Of a stretch of 64,000 bases of DNA, positions 52,352-61,611 are shown one piece after another (within the stretch, counting starts at the first letter, position 1; every line of letters starts with the position of its first letter). A model generated the notes under the pieces. The model had not been told where the DNA came from. It made no database searches and saw nothing but the letters and a program-made list of their open reading frames with translations. The translations under genes were made by a program, and so were the position numbers. Source of the stretch: DATARH01 sp035648415 (GTDB lineage: Bacteria > Pseudomonadota > Alphaproteobacteria > ATCC43930 > CGMCC-115725); NCBI GenBank assembly GCA_035648415.1, contig DASRLO010000097.1, forward strand, positions 1 to 64,000. Reading direction: 5' to 3'.

Positions 52352-53032
52352 ATGCGGGTGTTGGCGGTGACTGCGACGGCCCTTGCCGTGTGGGCGGGGC
52401 AGGCGAGCGCCGCGTCGCCGACCCAGGCCATCACGCCGGAAGACAAGCGTGCCGGCTGCCTGCACAACGATCTGCGGCCGTGCATGATCGCGCTGGGTTC
52501 GACGCTGTGGTTCGACATGAAACTCGTCGCGCCGCAGATCGCCAAGCGCAACGAGCTCGACGTCAATGGCCGTACCGCGCACCGCAAGATCGCGATCGAT
52601 GCGGCGGTCCCCGGCCGTCACGAGATGATCTCGATTGTGCTGACGCTGGCGTCGCCGGCGCCGAACGACCAGGTGGTGAAAGCCGAGGTGATGTTGCCGG
52701 AAGACCCGGACATGGCCCACACCGCCTCGGAATACGACCGGACCTTTCTCTACGATGCCGTGTCGGTGCTGTCCGGCAAAAATTGCCCCGGGCTGGACAG
52801 GCTGGCGCTTTACCGGTTCTACGAAAACAGTCTGAAGCCGCGCGAGATCGTAAAGACAGAGGTTCCGAAGAACGACATCGTCAACCGCACCAAGATGATC
52901 GTCGATACCGACAAGGTGCCGTTTTGCGGCGTGATGTTCAGCTTGCACCGCCGCGTCGAATGGAACGGGACACCGGATTTTCCCTACCGAAGCCGTAACC
53001 GGGGCGGCGTTAGCTTTATCGACATGGAATGA
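52352..53032 (+). CDS. Exported hypothetical protein inside the tail operon (moron candidate)
   Basis: A 226-residue protein with a signal peptide (VLAVTATALAVWAGQASAAS) and cysteines (AGCLHNDLRPCMIA, KNCPGLD, FCGV). It is not a tail component by any motif and sits between tail chaperone and tape measure. Its periplasmic or surface destiny suggests a lysogenic conversion gene. No family recognised. Confidence 0.65.
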   Translation: MRVLAVTATALAVWAGQASAASPTQAITPEDKRAGCLHNDLRPCMIALGSTLWFDMKLVAPQIAKRNELDVNGRTAHRKIAIDAAVPGRHEMISIVLTLASPAPNDQVVKAEVMLPEDPDMAHTASEYDRTFLYDAVSVLSGKNCPGLDRLALYRFYENSLKPREIVKTEVPKNDIVNRTKMIVDTDKVPFCGVMFSLHRRVEWNGTPDFPYRSRNRGGVSFIDME

Positions 53033-53127
53033 CCGCCGCCAAGACGGCGACATCAGCCTGACATCGCCTCGCGGCGGGGGCCCTTTTCGAAAACGCGTGG
53101 GCAACCCGCTCGGCGCGCGGAGGATCT

Positions 53128-54474
53128 ATGGCGGATACTGTCCAGATCAAGATCGGCGTCGATACCGGCGACGGCACCGATCAGGTCAAAGAGCTGACGG
53201 CCGGATTGGGCGGGCTCGCCGCACCCATCGCCGCGATCGGCGACGCCTCCGCTCGGGCGGCGCAGCTGCAGCAGCAGATGGCGCAGGGCATGGCCCGGCA
53301 TGCGCTTCAGGCGGCGCAGGCGATGCAGCAGCTTCAGGGCTCCTACACCGAAGCCTTCAAGAACGGTATGCAGGTCCTCGTCGACAGTAAGCAGCTCAGC
53401 CTGCAGCAGGCGCTCGGCTACGACATCGACTACACGGCGCAGATCTTTACCCAGGAAGAGGAACGGCTCGACGCGGTCCGGGAGAACGACCAGGCCGCGG
53501 TCGAAGATCGACAGGCCGCGGTTACCGCGATGCAGCAACTCGACGCGCGCTATGTCGCGCAGGCGAGCGAGGATTACCGCCGCCTGGCGGACGCAGCGCG
53601 TCGCCAAGCCGATCAGGTCGCCCGCTCCTACGAGCAAGCTTTCGATCGCGCCGGCGGTTCGGTGGAACGCAGCTTCAACCAAATCCTGACCGGTCAGGCG
53701 ACCTGGGCGAAAGGCATGACGCGCATGGTGCAGGAAGTCGAGACCTCGTTCCTCGAAGGCATTGAATCGATGGCGGCGAAATGGGCCGCCTCGGGCTTGG
53801 CGGGCATTGCGGGCGGCGCGGTATCGAGCGCGGTCGGCGGGGCGCAGGCGACCGGCGCGAGCGGACTCGCCGCCGGACTTACCGCGCTGATCGGCGTCAA
53901 CCAGCCGGGCGGATTGTTCGGGACAGGCCTCTTTGCCGGCGCCGGCGGCGCTTCCGCGACTGCCCAGGCGGCCTCGGTCACCGCCAATACGACAGCGCTC
54001 GGGGCTTCTACCACCGCCTTGACCGCATTGACCGCAGCCCTCACCGGCGCGACGGCGGCTGCCGGCACCAGCGCCGGCGCCTCCTTGGCCGGCGGTGCGA
54101 CGGCGGCCGGCGCGGCAGCGGGCGGCAGCGGGCTCTTCTCGTGGCTCGGCGGCCTCTTCAGCTTCGATCGCGGCGGCATCGTGCCGTCGGCGGCCGGTGG
54201 TTGGGCTTTGCCCAACTTCGCCGGCGCGACGCCGGCGCTGCTTCACGCGCGCGAGATGGTGCTGCCGGCGGACATCTCGCAGGGACTGCAAGGCATGATC
54301 GCGTCAGGCGGCGCCGGCGACGCGCATTTCCATGCGCATTTCCACGGGCCGGCCGACGCGCCGTCGATCAACCGCTGGTTCCGCGATAACCTCAAGAGCA
54401 ACGCCGGCGCGGTGCGCGACCTGTTCCGCCAAAAACGCCCTGACCCCGCGCAGCTTCTGATAGAGCCACGATGA
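53128..54474 (+). CDS. Short tail tape measure protein
   Basis: A 448-residue protein: N-terminal coiled coils (QMAQGMARHALQAAQAMQQL), a Gly/Ala-rich hydrophobic centre (VTANTTALGASTTALTALTA) and the C-terminal phage motif FDRGGIVPSAAGGWALPNF with LHAREMVLPADISQGLQGM. Tape measure length sets tail length, so the tail would be short, in the GTA-to-small-siphovirus range. The stop overlaps DUF2460 as ATGA. Confidence 0.85.
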   Translation: MADTVQIKIGVDTGDGTDQVKELTAGLGGLAAPIAAIGDASARAAQLQQQMAQGMARHALQAAQAMQQLQGSYTEAFKNGMQVLVDSKQLSLQQALGYDIDYTAQIFTQEEERLDAVRENDQAAVEDRQAAVTAMQQLDARYVAQASEDYRRLADAARRQADQVARSYEQAFDRAGGSVERSFNQILTGQATWAKGMTRMVQEVETSFLEGIESMAAKWAASGLAGIAGGAVSSAVGGAQATGASGLAAGLTALIGVNQPGGLFGTGLFAGAGGASATAQAASVTANTTALGASTTALTALTAALTGATAAAGTSAGASLAGGATAAGAAAGGSGLFSWLGGLFSFDRGGIVPSAAGGWALPNFAGATPALLHAREMVLPADISQGLQGMIASGGAGDAHFHAHFHGPADAPSINRWFRDNLKSNAGAVRDLFRQKRPDPAQLLIEPR

Positions 54475-55115
54475 CCGCGATTTTCCCAACGCTGCCGGGG
54501 CTCGGCTGGAGCGTCAGCAAGGCGCCGCGCTTTGCGACCCGCATCCAGCGTGCGGTGTCAGGCCGCGAGCTCCGCGCGCTCGACCAGCCGAACCCGCTTT
54601 GGACCTGGACGCTGACCTATTCGATACTGCGCGACCAGAACGATACCCGCGCCGCCAGCGGCCCCGGCGTCGGCTACGACGAGCTGCGCATGCTGATGGG
54701 GTTCTTCCTGCAGCAGCAGGGCGCTTTTCAGCCCTTCCTCTTCGACGATCCGACCGACGACCATGCGAGCGCGCAGGCGATCGGCACCGGCGACGGCGGC
54801 ACGACCGTGTTCCAACTGGTGCGCACGATGGGCGCCGCCTTGCCGGGCGGCGGCTTCGCCGAGCCGATCACCGCGCCGAACGCCGTCGCGACGATCTATT
54901 TCGACGGCGTGCGGCAAAGTTCCTCGGGTTACAGCGTCGATCCCGCCACGGGATTGGTAGGATTCGCCAGCCCGCCGCCCGCCGGCCAGTTCGTGACCGC
55001 GGATTTCACCTATTATTTTCGCGCCCGCTTTGCCGACGACACCGCCGATTTCGAGAATTTCCTCTATCAGCTCTGGGCGCTGAAGCAGGTCAAGCTCCAG
55101 TCGGTCTTTGTGTGA
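54471..55115 (+). CDS. DUF2460 distal tail protein
   Basis: A 214-residue DUF2460 protein (GTA gp12-like): FPTLPGLGWSVSKAPRFATR, TLTYSILRD and FDDPTDDHASAQAIGTGDGG. These form the distal tail ring below the tube. In the conserved order tape measure, DUF2460, DUF2163, NlpC/P60. Frame intact. Confidence 0.9.
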   Translation: MTAIFPTLPGLGWSVSKAPRFATRIQRAVSGRELRALDQPNPLWTWTLTYSILRDQNDTRAASGPGVGYDELRMLMGFFLQQQGAFQPFLFDDPTDDHASAQAIGTGDGGTTVFQLVRTMGAALPGGGFAEPITAPNAVATIYFDGVRQSSSGYSVDPATGLVGFASPPPAGQFVTADFTYYFRARFADDTADFENFLYQLWALKQVKLQSVFV

Positions 55116-55125
55116 GGCGAGAGCA

Positions 55126-56045
55126 ATGAGACCGGCTTCCGCGGCGTTGCAAAACTGCCTCGCCGCCAATGACAGCTTTGTCGTCATCGACCTTTATACC
55201 TTCGTGCTGCCCTCGGGAGCGGTGCTGCGCTATTCGGGCTGGACGACGCCGCTTACCGTACCCGGCACCGCGTTTCCGGCCGGCAGCCTCAACTACAATG
55301 CCGCCGGCTATACCGGATTCGCGCTCGGGCCGCGCTTCGGCCGCTCGATGGTGACAACCAAGATCGGCATCGAGCCGACCGAACTCGACATCTCGATCCT
55401 CGCCGGCGCCAACGACCTGATCGGCGGGTCGAGTTTCGCCGACGCGGTCAGGATCGGGCAGTTCGACGGCGCGACGGTCGAACTCGACCGCTTCTTCGCG
55501 CCGCCGCAGCCGGACGGCTCCGGCGCGCCGGCGGCGAGCCTCGGCGCGATCGTCTGGTTCTACGGCCGCGTCGCCGAGACCGATGCGGGGCGCAGCAAGA
55601 TCGAAATGAAGGTGAAATCGCTGCTGAACCTGCTGGCCCAGCAGCAGATGCCGCGCCGGCTCTATCAGGCGGCCTGCACGCATATTTTCGGCGATGCGAT
55701 GTGCTCGTTCAGCCGGGCGAGCCTGGGCGCAAGCGTTACCGCCGCCGCGGGTCGAACCAGGCGGTGATCGTCACTTCGCTGTCGCCGAGTCCGGCGACGC
55801 TCTACGACCAGGGGACGATCATCGCGACGAGCGGCGCCAATGCCGGGCAAAGCCGTACGATCGCTCAGCTTTCCGGCGGCCATGTCTATCTGTTGAAGGT
55901 CTGGCTGCAACCGGTCGCGGTCGGCGATGCATTCGAGCTGCTGCCCGGGTGCGACCACACGGTCGCGACCTGCCAGAACACGTTCAACAACCTCGTTCAT
56001 TTCGGCGGATTTCCGTACATCCCGCCGCCGGAATTGGCGGTCTGA
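55126..56045 (+). pseudogene. DUF2163 tail hub protein, split by a frameshift
   Basis: The first frame (55126-55767) carries DUF2163 features (ALQNCLAANDSFVVIDLYTF, DGATVELDRFF, RRLYQAACTHIFGDAMCS). The C-terminal half (SNQAVIVTSLSPSPATLYDQ and GCDHTVATCQNTFNNLVHFG to PPELAV) continues in the -1 frame after GCGGGTCGA near 55750. Together they would make one ~305-residue gp13-like hub. A single-base lesion is the simplest reading; slippage at GGG is possible. Confidence 0.8.
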
Positions 56046-56047
56046 CG

Positions 56048-56470
56048 ATGGATGCGCGCGCGGCGGTGGTCGCGGAAACCGAGGAGTGGCTCGGCACGCC
56101 GTTCCACCATCAGGGGCGAATCAAAGGCGCCGGCGTCGATTGCGCGATGCTGCTGGCGGAGGTCTATCAGCGCTGCGGCGTCGTGCCTTATGTCGACCCC
56201 GGTTATTACCCGCCCGACTGGCATCTGCATCGCGATGCGGAGCGCTATCTCGAAAAGCTGATGCCCTACGCGCGCGAGCTGGCCGGACCGCCGGCGCCGG
56301 GCGACGTCGCGGTGTTCCAGTTTGGCCGAACTTTTTCGCACGGCGCGATCGTCGTCGCCTGGCCGCGGCTGATCCACGCCTATTGGCGGCGCGGGGTCGT
56401 CTGGGGCGATGCGATGCTCAACCCGCTTGCCGGGCGCGAGGTGAAGTTCTTCGGGGTGATCGATGATTGA
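56048..56470 (+). CDS. NlpC/P60-type phage cell-wall peptidase
   Basis: A 140-residue peptidase (GTA gp14-like). The catalytic cysteine lies in GAGVDCAMLLAEVY, the histidine in FSHGAIVVAWP, with WLGTPFHHQGR at the start. It probably cuts peptidoglycan stems during DNA entry. It starts three bases after the DUF2163 stop; frame intact. Confidence 0.87.
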   Translation: MDARAAVVAETEEWLGTPFHHQGRIKGAGVDCAMLLAEVYQRCGVVPYVDPGYYPPDWHLHRDAERYLEKLMPYARELAGPPAPGDVAVFQFGRTFSHGAIVVAWPRLIHAYWRRGVVWGDAMLNPLAGREVKFFGVIDD

Positions 56471-57827
56471 CGGCGCGTCAGCGGGAAAAGGCGGCGGCCC
56501 GAGCCCCTTCGTCAACGCCTTCAGCAACCCGACCCTTGGTTCGCTGCGGTATAATACGAGCCAAGCCGGGAGCCCGATTTTCGTTTGCTACGGCACGCAA
56601 CGCGTCGCGATCAATCTTCTCGAATACTGGAATTTTTAAGGATCGAGCAGCACCAGCAGTCCTGGCGGCAAGGGGCTCGGCAACAGCAGCGGCAAAAAGG
56701 GGGCGAACCAGCAATATTCGGTCGATGTCGCGTTTGGCATCTGCCAGGGGCCGGTGTCGTTTACCGGCTCGGTCTACGGGGATTTCGGCCTAAACCGGAT
56801 CTGGGCGAACGGCGGCGTCGCGTTCGGCCTCGGCAATGCCGGGCTCAACGGTTATGCCGGCGGCGATGGGCAAGCCGCCGACCCGGTCTTTGCCAGCTCC
56901 GATGTGAACCAGCCGGTCATCGGCTACTCGGGCACCTGCTATGTCACCGGCACGCCGCTCAATCTCGGGTCGTCATCGGCGATCCCCGACATCTCTTTCG
57001 AGATCACCGGCTTTGAGAGCGGCACCGGCGGGCCGGGCTTTCCCGACGACGCGCGCCCGGACCTGATCCTGACCGACATCCTGACCAATCCGCGTTACGG
57101 CGCCGGGTTTCCGGCGGCAAACCTCGACACGGGCGGCGCGCTCGCCGATTGGGGCAATTACTGCCAGGCCGCGCAGCTCGCGATGTCGTTGCTGCTCGAC
57201 AAACAGCAGCCGGCCGCGCGCTGGATCGAGGAGATGACCCAGCTTACCGTGTCGGCGGTCGTGTGGTCCGGCATATTGCTGAAGATCATCCCCTACGGCG
57301 ACCAGGCATTGTCGGCCAACGCCGCGAGCTGGACGCCGAACCTGACCTGGCACTACAGCCTCGGCGACGGCGATTTTCTGCCGTGGTCCGAGGGCGGCGG
57401 ATCCGACACGAGCGATCCCGTGCTGCTGACCCGCAGCGATCCGGCGCAGGCGACCAACTGGCTCTCGGTCGAGTACATGGACGCCGGCAACAGCTACAAC
57501 CCGCAGATCATCGCGGTCTTCGACCAGGGCACGATTGACCAATATGGGGTGCGCACCGAGCCGTCGATCCAGGCGCACGAATTCACCAACCCGACAAGCG
57601 CGACAATCTCGGCGCAGCTGATGCTCCAGCGCCGGCTTTACGTGCGGAACACCTACAATTTCAAGCTCGGCTGGAAATACGCGCTGTTGGAGCCGATGGA
57701 CATCGTACTCATCACCGACGCTGCGCTCGGTCTGGCGGCCGCTCCGGTGCGCGTCACCCAGATCGCGGAGGACGACAACGGCGCACTCACCGTTACCGCC
57801 GAGGAAATCCCGGGCCTGACGCCATGA
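56463..57827 (+). pseudogene. Tail tip protein N-terminal part with in-frame TAA
   Basis: The gene starts at an ATG overlapping the peptidase (FVNAFSNPTLGSLRYNTSQA; NLLEYWNF) and then meets TAA at 56637-56639. The same frame resumes at once with a Gly/Ser-rich stretch (SSTSSPGGKGLGNSSGKKGA) and QYSVDVAFGICQGPVSFTGS, and runs to 57827. Related tail-tip proteins are continuous here, so one codon has become a stop. Reinitiation could occur at ATG 56754. Ends at ATGA with the next gene. Confidence 0.75.
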
Positions 57828-58669
57828 CCGGGACGATCACGCCGATCGGCGTGGGGACCGCCATCCTGCATGCGAAGCAGGCGACGGCCGGGGCGCCGCT
57901 CGACCCGTTCATCGCTCCCGGCAACACCAACGCCCCGATAATCTTCGAACCGTCCGCCGGGTTGACCGGGGGCGCAACCGAGGTGTGGATCATCGCCAGC
58001 GGCGGCGCCGACTGGGGCGGATGCCAGGTCTGGATCTCGACCGACGGCAACACTTACGGCCTTGCCGGCACAATCTATCGCGGTGGCCGGCAGGGCGTGC
58101 TGACCGCGAGCCTGCCGGCGACCGCCGATCCCGATACGGTCGATACGCTGGCGGTCGACCTCGGCGAGTCGCAAGGCCAGCTGCTTTCGGGGACGCAAGC
58201 GGACGCGGATGCTTACGTCACGCTCTGCTTTTGCGATGGCGAACTCGTCTCTTACGAGACCGCGACGTTGACCGCGACCTATAAGTACCACCTGACTTAC
58301 CTGCGCCGTGGGGTTTACGGCACGGCAATCGGCGTGCATGCGAGCGGCGCGCAATTCGCGCGGTTCGGGCCGAATGATCCGTCGCTGTTCCGCTACCCTT
58401 ATCCGACGAGTTTCGTCGGCGCGACGATTTACGTGAAACTGCCGGCGTTCAACATCTTCGGCCAGGATCTGCAAGGCCTCGCCGCGGCTTCGGCGTACAG
58501 CTACACGCTGCTCGGCACGGGCGGGCAATCGCTTGACGTGATCGCGGCGCTGGCTGGCGGCGTGGCGCAGGACTGGGGCATGATCAGCACCAGCATCGTC
58601 GCGCGGGCCGATTTCGCCTCGATCGCCGCGGCGCCCGGCTACGACATCATCCTCGGCCTACTGAACTAG
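57824..58669 (+). CDS. Tail tip protein, C-terminal partner
   Basis: A 281-residue protein with the late part of the GTA gp15-like/host-specificity region (TYLRRGVYGTAIGVHASGAQ, FGPNDPSLFRYPYPTSFVGA, YVKLPAFNIFGQDLQGLA). In other phages this is often fused to the preceding protein; here two overlapping ORFs carry it. Probably part of the baseplate. Confidence 0.8.
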   Translation: MTGTITPIGVGTAILHAKQATAGAPLDPFIAPGNTNAPIIFEPSAGLTGGATEVWIIASGGADWGGCQVWISTDGNTYGLAGTIYRGGRQGVLTASLPATADPDTVDTLAVDLGESQGQLLSGTQADADAYVTLCFCDGELVSYETATLTATYKYHLTYLRRGVYGTAIGVHASGAQFARFGPNDPSLFRYPYPTSFVGATIYVKLPAFNIFGQDLQGLAAASAYSYTLLGTGGQSLDVIAALAGGVAQDWGMISTSIVARADFASIAAAPGYDIILGLLN

Positions 58670-58728
58670 CTCCGCAACGCGGCTTCGGCCGCCAATGAAC
58701 GGGCACGCGCGCCCGAACGGAGACGCTT

Positions 58729-59172
58729 GTGTCCCACACTCAGGTCCAATGGGCCCGCGGCACCACCGCGCAAGTCATCGCCTATACCGGTCCGTCCGGC
58801 GAGTTGGTGCTCAATACCGACGATTGGAGCCTGCAAGCCCAGGACGGCGTCACCGCCGGCGGCTGGGTCGTCCGGCCGCGCCTCAACATCCGTGCCGTCA
58901 CCGGCACCGGCAGCCAGAGCGTCGCCGCCACCGACGACATCATCGCCTGGCAACCGACGGCTCCGGCGGCGACAATTTTTACCCTGCCGTCGAACGCCCG
59001 CGTCGGCGAGCAGCACGCCTTCAAATATCTCGCCGCCAGCGGCAGCTACGCGATGACCGTCGCCGCGCCCTCCGGGCAGACGATCGACGGTCAGGCGTCG
59101 ATCGCCGTGTCGGTCGCCTTTGCGGCCCTTCGCGTCGTCTATCTCGGCAGCAATTCGTGGGTCATCATATGA
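58729..59172 (+). CDS. Tail fibre protein with phage-tropism-type N-terminus
   Basis: A 147-residue protein starting from GTG with VQWARGTTAQVIAYTGPSGE and LVLNTDDWSLQAQDGVTAGG, the typical N-terminal motif of major-tropism-determinant/hyaluronidase-like fibres, followed by a beta domain. It probably binds the tail tip and displays the next protein. Ends at ATGA. Confidence 0.75.
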   Translation: MSHTQVQWARGTTAQVIAYTGPSGELVLNTDDWSLQAQDGVTAGGWVVRPRLNIRAVTGTGSQSVAATDDIIAWQPTAPAATIFTLPSNARVGEQHAFKYLAASGSYAMTVAAPSGQTIDGQASIAVSVAFAALRVVYLGSNSWVII

Positions 59173-60353
59173 AAGCGCGGATTTTCAGCATGCTGGTGGG
59201 GTTGGTGCTGGCGATCGCCGGCGCCGCGCCCGCTTCCCATGCGCAATACATCCCGGGCGGCGCGTGTCCGACACACCAATGGGCCAACGGTTACGGGTTC
59301 ACCAGCGGCCTGGCCTGCGCGCAGCCGAGCTTTGGCGACCTCGCCGGCAGCGCCAATGCCGGCCAGGTTTCCGGCGCGTTCGCCGGTTTCGTCAACAAGC
59401 TGCGCGGCAACAGTCTGTCGCAATGGTACAGCGGCACCGCGATCACGATCACGACCTCGGGCGGCTGGGCGTCCGAGGGGGTCTATGTCGTGCCGACCGG
59501 GGCTTCGATCACCGCGAGTCAGGTGACGAGCCCGCAATCAGGCGGCCCGTACTACGCGCTGAAGATCCTTGGCGCCACCGCCAATACCGACGTCAAGGTC
59601 CGTTTTCCGATCGAGAGCGTCGACGCTGCCTCGCTCGCCGGCCAGACCGTCACCTTCCAGATCACCTACCAGAACAAGCCGGGCGGCTCGATCACCCCGA
59701 CCTTGACCACCAAATATGCCGGCTCGCAGGACAGCTGGGGCTCGCCGACAACCGATCTGTCGGCGGCCAGCATGCAGAGCTGCGCGAACAATGCGATCTG
59801 CACCGCCGCCTATACGCTGGCGGTCAATTCGGGGGCCAATAACGGTTATACCCCGACCGTCGATTTCGGCGCGCTCGGCAGCGGCGGCTACGTCGCGATC
59901 GTCAGCTTCGACATGCGGGCGACGGCGGGCCTCTCAACCGGCGCCAATGCATCGCCGCCGACGCCGGAACTGATCGCGGCCGCGCTCGATGCGACATGGT
60001 GTCAGCGGTTTTTCGAGACGAGTTACGACAACGGCACCGCACCGGGCACCGCGACACGTAACGGTATCGTGATGGTGTTCGCCTACAACTCGGCTGCCGT
60101 AGTGTATGAAGGCATATCGGTGGCGTTCCAGCAGACTAAACGCACCGTTCCAAGTATGAATTATTGGGATGGAGCTGGTAATGTCAACAATATAAGCTAT
60201 TTTCAAAGAGGATCGTGGACTGACAATAATATTTTATCTTCAAGTGGTAATGTTGGTTTTGTGGTGGGGGAGAAAAGTTTTGGTATTTATACTGCCAACA
60301 TAGGACCAGTCGCGCTTCATTTCAGCGCCGACGCGCGGATAACCGGAGCGTGA
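59169..60353 (+). CDS. Receptor-type tail fibre with signal-like N-terminus
   Basis: A 394-residue beta-rich protein with an apparent signal peptide (ARIFSMLVGLVLAIAGAAPA, SHAQ), unusual for a virion protein. The middle is Gly/Thr-rich (VTFQITYQNKPGGSITPTLT); the last ~80 residues (from about 60110) are coded by clearly AT-rich DNA (SMNYWDGAGNVNNISYFQRG), suggesting exchange of the receptor-binding tip. Function inferred from position. Confidence 0.7.
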   Translation: MKARIFSMLVGLVLAIAGAAPASHAQYIPGGACPTHQWANGYGFTSGLACAQPSFGDLAGSANAGQVSGAFAGFVNKLRGNSLSQWYSGTAITITTSGGWASEGVYVVPTGASITASQVTSPQSGGPYYALKILGATANTDVKVRFPIESVDAASLAGQTVTFQITYQNKPGGSITPTLTTKYAGSQDSWGSPTTDLSAASMQSCANNAICTAAYTLAVNSGANNGYTPTVDFGALGSGGYVAIVSFDMRATAGLSTGANASPPTPELIAAALDATWCQRFFETSYDNGTAPGTATRNGIVMVFAYNSAAVVYEGISVAFQQTKRTVPSMNYWDGAGNVNNISYFQRGSWTDNNILSSSGNVGFVVGEKSFGIYTANIGPVALHFSADARITGA

Positions 60354-60387
60354 CGATGCACCGCGAACCTGCTCCGTGGGCGATTTG

Positions 60388-60723
60388 ATGAGCACACGCC
60401 TCGCCGCGATGCTCCACCCGCATTTCAGTCCGGACATAACGCTCGGCCATCTCCTGCAGGCGGGGGTTGTCATCATCACCGGGGGCGGCGGCCTCCTCGG
60501 GGGCTATCTGAGCCTGCGTAGCGACATCGACATGCAGCGCGCCGAATATCGCGTCGCGCTCGCCGGCCATGAGGCGCGCATCGCCGAGACCGAACGCGAG
60601 CTCGACGAGCGCCGCCAGGAAGACCGGCAATTTCAGGCCGAGATGCGCGGCGCGCTGGAACGGGTGATGCAAACCCTGGCCGACATGCGCGCCGAGCTGG
60701 TTCAGAAGCAAAACCGGCGCTAG
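60388..60723 (+). CDS. Membrane-anchored coiled-coil phage protein
   Basis: A 111-residue protein with one membrane segment (GVVIITGGGGLLGGYLSL) followed by a long coiled coil (HEARIAETERELDERRQEDR). It precedes the endolysin, so a spanin-like or lysis-regulatory role is possible. ATG 60388 preferred over GTG 60376. Confidence 0.65.
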   Translation: MSTRLAAMLHPHFSPDITLGHLLQAGVVIITGGGGLLGGYLSLRSDIDMQRAEYRVALAGHEARIAETERELDERRQEDRQFQAEMRGALERVMQTLADMRAELVQKQNRR

Positions 60724-60747
60724 CCCCAGCAGTAAAGGATCGGGAAG

Positions 60748-61341
60748 ATGGATTTTGTCGGTGCGGCGGCGTCGCTCGCCGCCGGCGATGTTATTGCTGT
60801 CGCCGCCCGGCTGCAATGCGAGCGGGCCGCGATCTGGGCTGTCTGCGACGTCGAAAGCGCCGGCGGAGGGTTTCTCCCGGACAAGCGCCCAAAAATCCTG
60901 TTCGAGGCGCATATTTTCGGCGGCCTGACACAGCACCGTTGGGATGCGACTTACCCCGACATTTCAGCACCTGCCTGGAACCGCGCCCTTTATGGCGCGG
61001 CCGGCGCCCACCAATACGATCGGCTGGCCGAGGCGATCGGCCTCGATCGCCCGTCGGCGCTGCAGTCGGCGAGCTGGGGCATGTTTCAAATCCTCGGCAT
61101 GAACTTCGCCGGCTGCGGGTTTTCCCGGGTCGAGGATTATGTCGCCGCGATGTGCGATGGCGAAGGCGCGCAGCTGACGGCGTTCGCCGCGTTCTGCCAG
61201 CACGGCCGGCTCGACCGGTTGTTGCGGGCGCGTGACTGGACGCAATTTGCCTTGGCTTACAACGGCCCGGGCGAGGCCGAGAACGATTACGACGGCAAAC
61301 TCGCCGCGGCCTACCGGCATCGCGCCGCGATAAGCGCATGA
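60748..61341 (+). CDS. Endolysin (N-acetylmuramidase domain)
   Basis: A 197-residue lysozyme-like endolysin of the DUF3380 N-acetylmuramidase family: IWAVCDVESAGGGFLPDKRP, ILFEAHIFGGLT, ALQSASWGMFQILGMNFAGC and FALAYNGPGEAENDYDGKLA. The glutamate in DVESAGG is the likely catalytic acid. It lacks a signal peptide, so it needs a holin. Ends at ATGA. Confidence 0.88.
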   Translation: MDFVGAAASLAAGDVIAVAARLQCERAAIWAVCDVESAGGGFLPDKRPKILFEAHIFGGLTQHRWDATYPDISAPAWNRALYGAAGAHQYDRLAEAIGLDRPSALQSASWGMFQILGMNFAGCGFSRVEDYVAAMCDGEGAQLTAFAAFCQHGRLDRLLRARDWTQFALAYNGPGEAENDYDGKLAAAYRHRAAISA

Positions 61342-61550
61342 GTCCGGCGACGAAATCGTGCGAGCGCTGCGCCGGCAGCGGCCGTACCCCGCGCCTCCAA
61401 CGCCGCCGCGACGACGGCAGTCCGGACCCCTCCGACATTATCGGCCGGCACAGCGAGATTTGCGATCGCTGCGGCGGTTCCGGCGAGGTGTCGGGCGGCC
61501 CGTCCGCGGTCCCCGAACGCGGTCACGGCTACGCCGCCGATCTCGGGTAA
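61338..61550 (+). CDS. Small zinc-ribbon-like protein
   Basis: A 70-residue protein with two DnaJ-type cysteine motifs (SCERCAGSGRTPR and ICDRCGGSGEVSG), likely binding one zinc. It overlaps the endolysin as ATGA, so it belongs to the lysis operon. The role is unknown. Confidence 0.65.
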   Translation: MSPATKSCERCAGSGRTPRLQRRRDDGSPDPSDIIGRHSEICDRCGGSGEVSGGPSAVPERGHGYAADLG

Positions 61551-61611
61551 CCGCATCCCCTCATCTCCATCCGGGCCGCCTCCAGCGGTCTTTTTTTTGA
61601 AAGGAACTGCG

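Noticed and set aside
56637..56639. TAA recoded as an amino acid in the phage
   Set aside because: TAA and TGA end other genes of the element normally, and neighbouring genes carry frameshifts, so a nonsense mutation is simpler.
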